Shown here: positions 60,101 through 64,000 of the stretch, one piece after another | Layout of the letters: every line of letters begins with the position of its first letter | How positions within the stretch are numbered: position 1 is the first letter of the stretch | NCBI GenBank assembly: GCA_036365145.1 | Contig: JAEOAD010000749.1 | Coordinates: 124,001 to 188,000 of the forward strand | Direction of reading: 5' to 3' | DNA length: 64,000 nucleotides | DNA from: Orientallactaga sibirica | Lineage: Eukaryota; Chordata; Mammalia; Rodentia; Dipodidae | Made by a program: the position numbers and the translations under genes | The notes under the pieces: model-generated | Seen by the model: the letters and a program-made list of their open reading frames with translations, nothing else | What the model was told of the DNA's origin: nothing | Databases searched by the model: none

Positions 60101-61009
60101 TTGCTGAATACTGTACTGTGTGAAATAAGCTTGTCAGCTCTCGGAATGAGTTGCTTTCGTAAGAGGAGGGTTGAGTGCAGCAAGTTGAAACTTTCCTCGT
60201 TTGTACAACCTAACAGGACGTACAACTTCGTACATTGGTTTCATTTCTACAGAAGTTTCGCTAGAAAAGAAACATCTTCATTGCAAACACTGTTCTCTGT
60301 GTGTAATAAGCTTGTTCAGCTGTTGGAATGACTTGCTTTCGTAGGAAGAGGGTTGAGTGAAGCAAGTTCAAACTTTCCTTGTTTGTGTAATGTAACAAGA
60401 TGTACAACTTACTAGATTAGTTTCATTTCTAATGTCGCTTGTTAAGAAAAGAAATGGGTTCATTTCTGAACAGTGTTCTTTGTGAAACAGACTTATTCAG
60501 CTCTCAGAATCAGTTGCCTTTGTACGAAGAGGGTTGATTGCAGCAAGTGCAAACTTTCCTAGTTTGTGCAATCTAACGAGATGTACAACTTAGTAGATTC
60601 ATTTCATTTCTACAATAGTTTCCTTAGAAAAGACACATCTTCATTGCTGAATACTGTACTGTGTGAAATAAGCTTGCCAGCTCTTGGAATGAGTTGCTTT
60701 CGTACGACAAGGGTTGAGTGCAGCAAGTTGAAACTTTCCTCGTTTGTAAAACCTAACAGTATGTACAACTTTGTACATTCATTTCATTTCTACAGAAGTT
60801 TCCCTAGAAAATAACCATCTTTATTGCCAAACACTGTACTGTGTGTAATATAGAAAAGAAACATCTTGTTCAACTCTCATGAAATAAGCCTGAATGAATC
60901 AGTTGCTTTCGTATGAAGAGGGTGGAGTGAAGGAAGTTCAAACTCTCCTCGTTTGTGTAATCTCACAAGATATACAACGTAGTAGATTCGTTTCATTTCT
61001 AATGTAGTT
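57180..61009. repeat. Higher-order repeat copy 1 (about 3.83 kb, 21 units)
   Basis: Private variants of individual units recur about 3,828 bp further on: gatagaaaa (57729 / 61557), caggag (58268 / 62097), agtagttaattt (58803 / 62631), ctggttcagctctaag (59405 / 63231) and agtttagtagatttg (60044 / 63869). Offsets are 3825-3829. The left border is approximate. Confidence 0.85.
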
Positions 61010-64000
61010 TCGATAGAAAAGAAACATCTTCATTTCCGAACACTGTAGTGTATGAAATAAGCCTGTTTAGCTCTTGGAATCAGTTGCTTTCGTACAAAAA
61101 AGGTTGATTGCAGCAAGTTCAAACTTTCCTTGTTTGTACAATCTAACAAGATGTACAACTTAGTAGATTCATTTCATTTCTAAAGTAGTTTCATTAGAAA
61201 AGAAACATCTTCATTGCCGAACACTGTACTGTGTGAAATAAGCTTGTTCAGCTCTTGGAATGAGTTGCTTTCATATGAAGAGGGTTGAGTGAAGCAAGTT
61301 CAAACTTTCCTTGTTTGTGTAATCTAACAAGATGTACAACTTACTAGATTAGTTTCATTTCTAATGTAGTTTGGTAAGAAAAGAAACATCTTCATTTCAG
61401 AACACTGTACTTTATGAAACAAGCCTGTTCAGCTCTCAGAATCAGTTGCTTTTTACAAAGATAGGGTTGATTGCAGCAAGTTCAAACTTTCCTCGTTTGT
61501 GTAATCCTAAAAAGATGTACAACTTAGTAGATTCATTTCATTTCTAATGTAGTTTTGATAGAAAAGAAACATCTTCATTTCCAAACACTGTAGTGTGTGA
61601 AATAAGCTTGTTTAGCTCTTGGAATCAGTTGCTTTCATACGAAGAGGGTTGATTGCAGCAAGTTCAAACTTTCCTAGTTTGTGTAATCTAAAAAGATGTA
61701 CAACTTAGTAGATTCATTTCATTTCTAAAGTAGTTTCATTAGAAAAGAAACATCTTCATTGCTGAAACACTGTACTGTGTGAAATAAGCTTGTTCAGCTC
61801 TTGGAATGAGTTGCTTTTGTATGAAGAGGGTTGATTGCAGCAAGTTCAAACTTTCTCGTTTGTACAATCTAACAAGATGTACAATAGAGTAGATTTGTTT
61901 CATTTCTACAGTAGTTTTTTTAAAAAGAAACATCTTCATTTCCAAACACTGTACTGTGTGAAACAAGCTTATTCAGCTCTCAGAATGAGTTGCTTTGTAT
62001 GAAGAGGGTTGAGTGCAGCAAGTTCAAACTTTCCTCGTTTGTACAATCTCACAAGATGTACAACTTAGTAGATTAGTTTCATTTCTAATGTAGTTTCAGG
62101 AGAAAAGAAACATCTTCATTTCTGAACACTGTACTGTATGAAATAAGCCTGTTTAGCTCTTGGAATCAGTTGCTTTCATATGAAGAGGGTTGATTGCAGC
62201 AAGTTCAAACTTTCCTCATTTGTACAATCTAACAAGATGTACAACTTAGTAGATTCATTTCATTTCTAATGTAGTTTCGTTAGAAAAGAAACATCTTCAT
62301 TGTCAAACACTGTACTGTGTGAAATAAGCTTGTTTAGCTCTCAGAATGAGTTGCTTTCATACAAAGAGGGTTGATTGCAGCAAGTTCAAACTTTCCTCGT
62401 TTTGTAAAATATAACAAGATGTACAACTTACTAGATTCGTTTCATTTCTACAGTTGTTTTTAAGAAAAGAAACAGCTTCATTTCTGAACAGTTTCTGTGT
62501 GAAACAAGCTTATTCAGCTCTCAGAATCAGTTGCTTTTGTACGAAGAGGGTTGATTGCAGCAAGTTCAAACTTTACTCATTTGTACAATCTAACAAGATG
62601 TACAACTTAGTAGTTTCATTTCATTTCTAAAGTAGTTAATTTAGAAAAGAAACATCTTCATTGCCAAACACTGTACTGTGTGAAATAAGATTGTTCAGCT
62701 CAGGAATGAGTTGCTTTACTACAAAGAGTGTTGATTGCAGCAAGTTCAAACTTTTCTCGTTTGTAAAATCTAAGAAGATGTACAACACAGTAGATTTGTT
62801 TCATTTCTACTGTAGTTTTTTAGAAAGAAACATCTTCATTTCCAAACACTGTACTGTGTGAAATAAGTTTATTCAGCTCTTGGAATCAGTTGCTTTCGTA
62901 TAAAGAGGGTTGATTGCAGCAAGTTCAAACTTTCCTCGTTTGTACAATCTAACAAGATGTACAACTTAGTAGATTCATTTCATTTCTACAGTAGTTTCCT
63001 TAGAAAAGAAACATCTTCATTTCCAAACACTGTACTGTGTGAAATAAGCTTGTTCAGCTCTCGGAATGAGTTGCTTTCATACAAAAAAAGGTTGATTGCA
63101 GCAAGTTCAAACTTTCCTTGTTTGTTCAATCTAACAAGATGTACAACTTATTAGATTTGTTTCATTTCTAAAATAGTTTTGTTAGAAAAGAAACATCTTC
63201 ATTGCTGAACACTGTACTGTGTGAAATAAGCTGGTTCAGCTCTAAGAATGAGTTGCTTTCATAAGAAGAGGGTTGATTGCAGGAAATTTAAACTTTCCTC
63301 ATTTGTAAAATCTAACAAGATATACAACTTAGTAGATTTGTTTCATTTCTAATGTATTTTTTTAAAAAGAAACAGCTTCATTTCCGAACACTGTTCTGTG
63401 TGAAACAAGCTTATTCAGGTCTCAGAATGAGTTGCTTTTGTATGAAGAGGGATTGATTGCAGCAAGTTCAAAATTTCCTCGTTTGTACAATCTAACAAGA
63501 TGTACAACTTAGTAGATTAGTTTCATTTCTAAAGTAGTTTCATTAGAAAAGAAACATCTTCATTGCCAAACACTGTACTGTGTGAAATAAGCTTGTTCAG
63601 CTCTCGGAATGAGTTGCTTTTGTAAGAAGAGGGTTGATTGCAGCAAGTTCAAACTTTCCTCGTTTGTACAATCTAACAAGATGTACAACATAGTAGATTC
63701 ATTTCATTTCTACAGTAGTTTCGTTTAGAAAAGAAACATCTTCATTGCCAAACACTGTACTGTGTGAAATAAGCTTGTTCAGCTCTCAGAATGAGTTGCT
63801 TTCATATGAAGAGGATTGATTGCAGCAAGTTCAAACTTTCCTCGTTTGTACAATCTAACAAGATTTACAGTTTAGTAGATTTGTTTCATTTCTAAAGTAG
63901 TTTCATTAGAAAAGAAACATGTTCATTGCTGAACATGTACTGTGTGAAATAAGCTTCTTTGGCTCTTTGAATGAGTTGCTTTTGTAAGAAGACGGTTAAT
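61010..64000. repeat. Higher-order repeat copy 2 (partial)
   Basis: The first 2.99 kb of a second copy, aligned with 57180-60170. The unit order is kept, including the pair in which 'gaaacaagcttattcag' units alternate with 'gaaataag' units. Cut by the window edge. Confidence 0.85.

Larger units (their letters stand above)
53033..64000. repeat. Satellite type D, about 181 bp units, to window edge
   Basis: About 60 units. The caagttc anchor falls at 61114, 61295, 61477, 61659, 61841, 62019, 62200, 62381 and 62561 (spacings 178-182). Marks are gttgattgcagcaagttcaa, ctttcctcgtttgtacaatc, gatgtacaacttagtagatt, ttagaaaagaaacatcttc and ctgtgtgaaataagcttgtt. Unit-to-unit identity is visibly higher than in A-C, most of all after 61000. 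No insertions are seen after 53033. The array continues past the window. Confidence 0.95.

Noticed and set aside
20819..64000. Dozens of similar 60-100-codon ORFs (recurring 'MYNLV.SFHF...KETSSLPNTVL' type) as a protein family
   Set aside because: They recur with the satellite unit, are interrupted about once per unit, have no consistent start context, and the 196/181-bp units are not multiples of three, so no frame passes through several units. They are by-products of the repeat.
53033..64000. CRISPR-like array (regular repeats)
   Set aside because: The whole 181-bp unit is repeated, with no unique spacers. This is a eukaryotic satellite.
53033..64000. CENP-B box in the satellite
   Set aside because: I looked for a TTCG....A..CGGG pattern. 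Units have ttcg in several places but no following cggg, so there is no support for a CENP-B site.

Overview
The window is repeat-only DNA from a rodent genome. I see no host protein-coding gene, rRNA or tRNA. About 37 kb (some 58%) is one AT-rich tandem satellite; nearly all the rest is retrotransposons lying inside it or beside it. A rodent source is indicated by a B1 SINE (11171-11322), a tRNA-headed ID-like SINE (30263-30521), rodent-type LINE-1 (L1) copies and a betaretrovirus/IAP-like endogenous retrovirus (ERV) fragment. The SINE pair reminds me of jerboas (Dipodidae), but that is recall from memory, not a search.

Layout. 1-6965: a near-complete minus-strand L1 (copy 1), cut by the window edge in its 3' UTR. 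6967-11336: a second L1 (copy 2) with a 5' inversion and a B1 at its outer end, between direct repeats. 11337-12829: satellite type E, units of about 430-450 bp. 12830-20818: a near-complete plus-strand L1 (copy 3) of copy 1's subfamily, split by a solo LTR. 20819-25092 and 28926-36480: satellite type A (about 196 bp), holding a 5'-truncated L1 (copy 4, 25110-28908), a SINE and a solo LTR. 36481-42760: satellite type B (about 196 bp), with a 300-bp L1 stub. 42761-49950: type C (about 181 bp). 49951-50500 and 53033-64000: type D (about 181 bp), holding an L1 3' UTR (copy 5) that is itself split by an ERV remnant.

How it fits together. The satellite is layered. E and A, on the left, are diverged and carry most insertions. 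D, on the right, is the most uniform and has a higher-order repeat of about 3.83 kb. This is what the old edge of a long array looks like, with the younger, homogenising part to the right. A pericentromeric or other heterochromatic site is an inference.

Every L1 ORF and the retroviral integrase is broken, truncated or both. The many 60-100-codon ORFs in the satellite repeat with the unit and are not genes. I found no convincing new coding or defence system. The most notable material is the satellite's architecture and several insertion junctions that record their mechanism.
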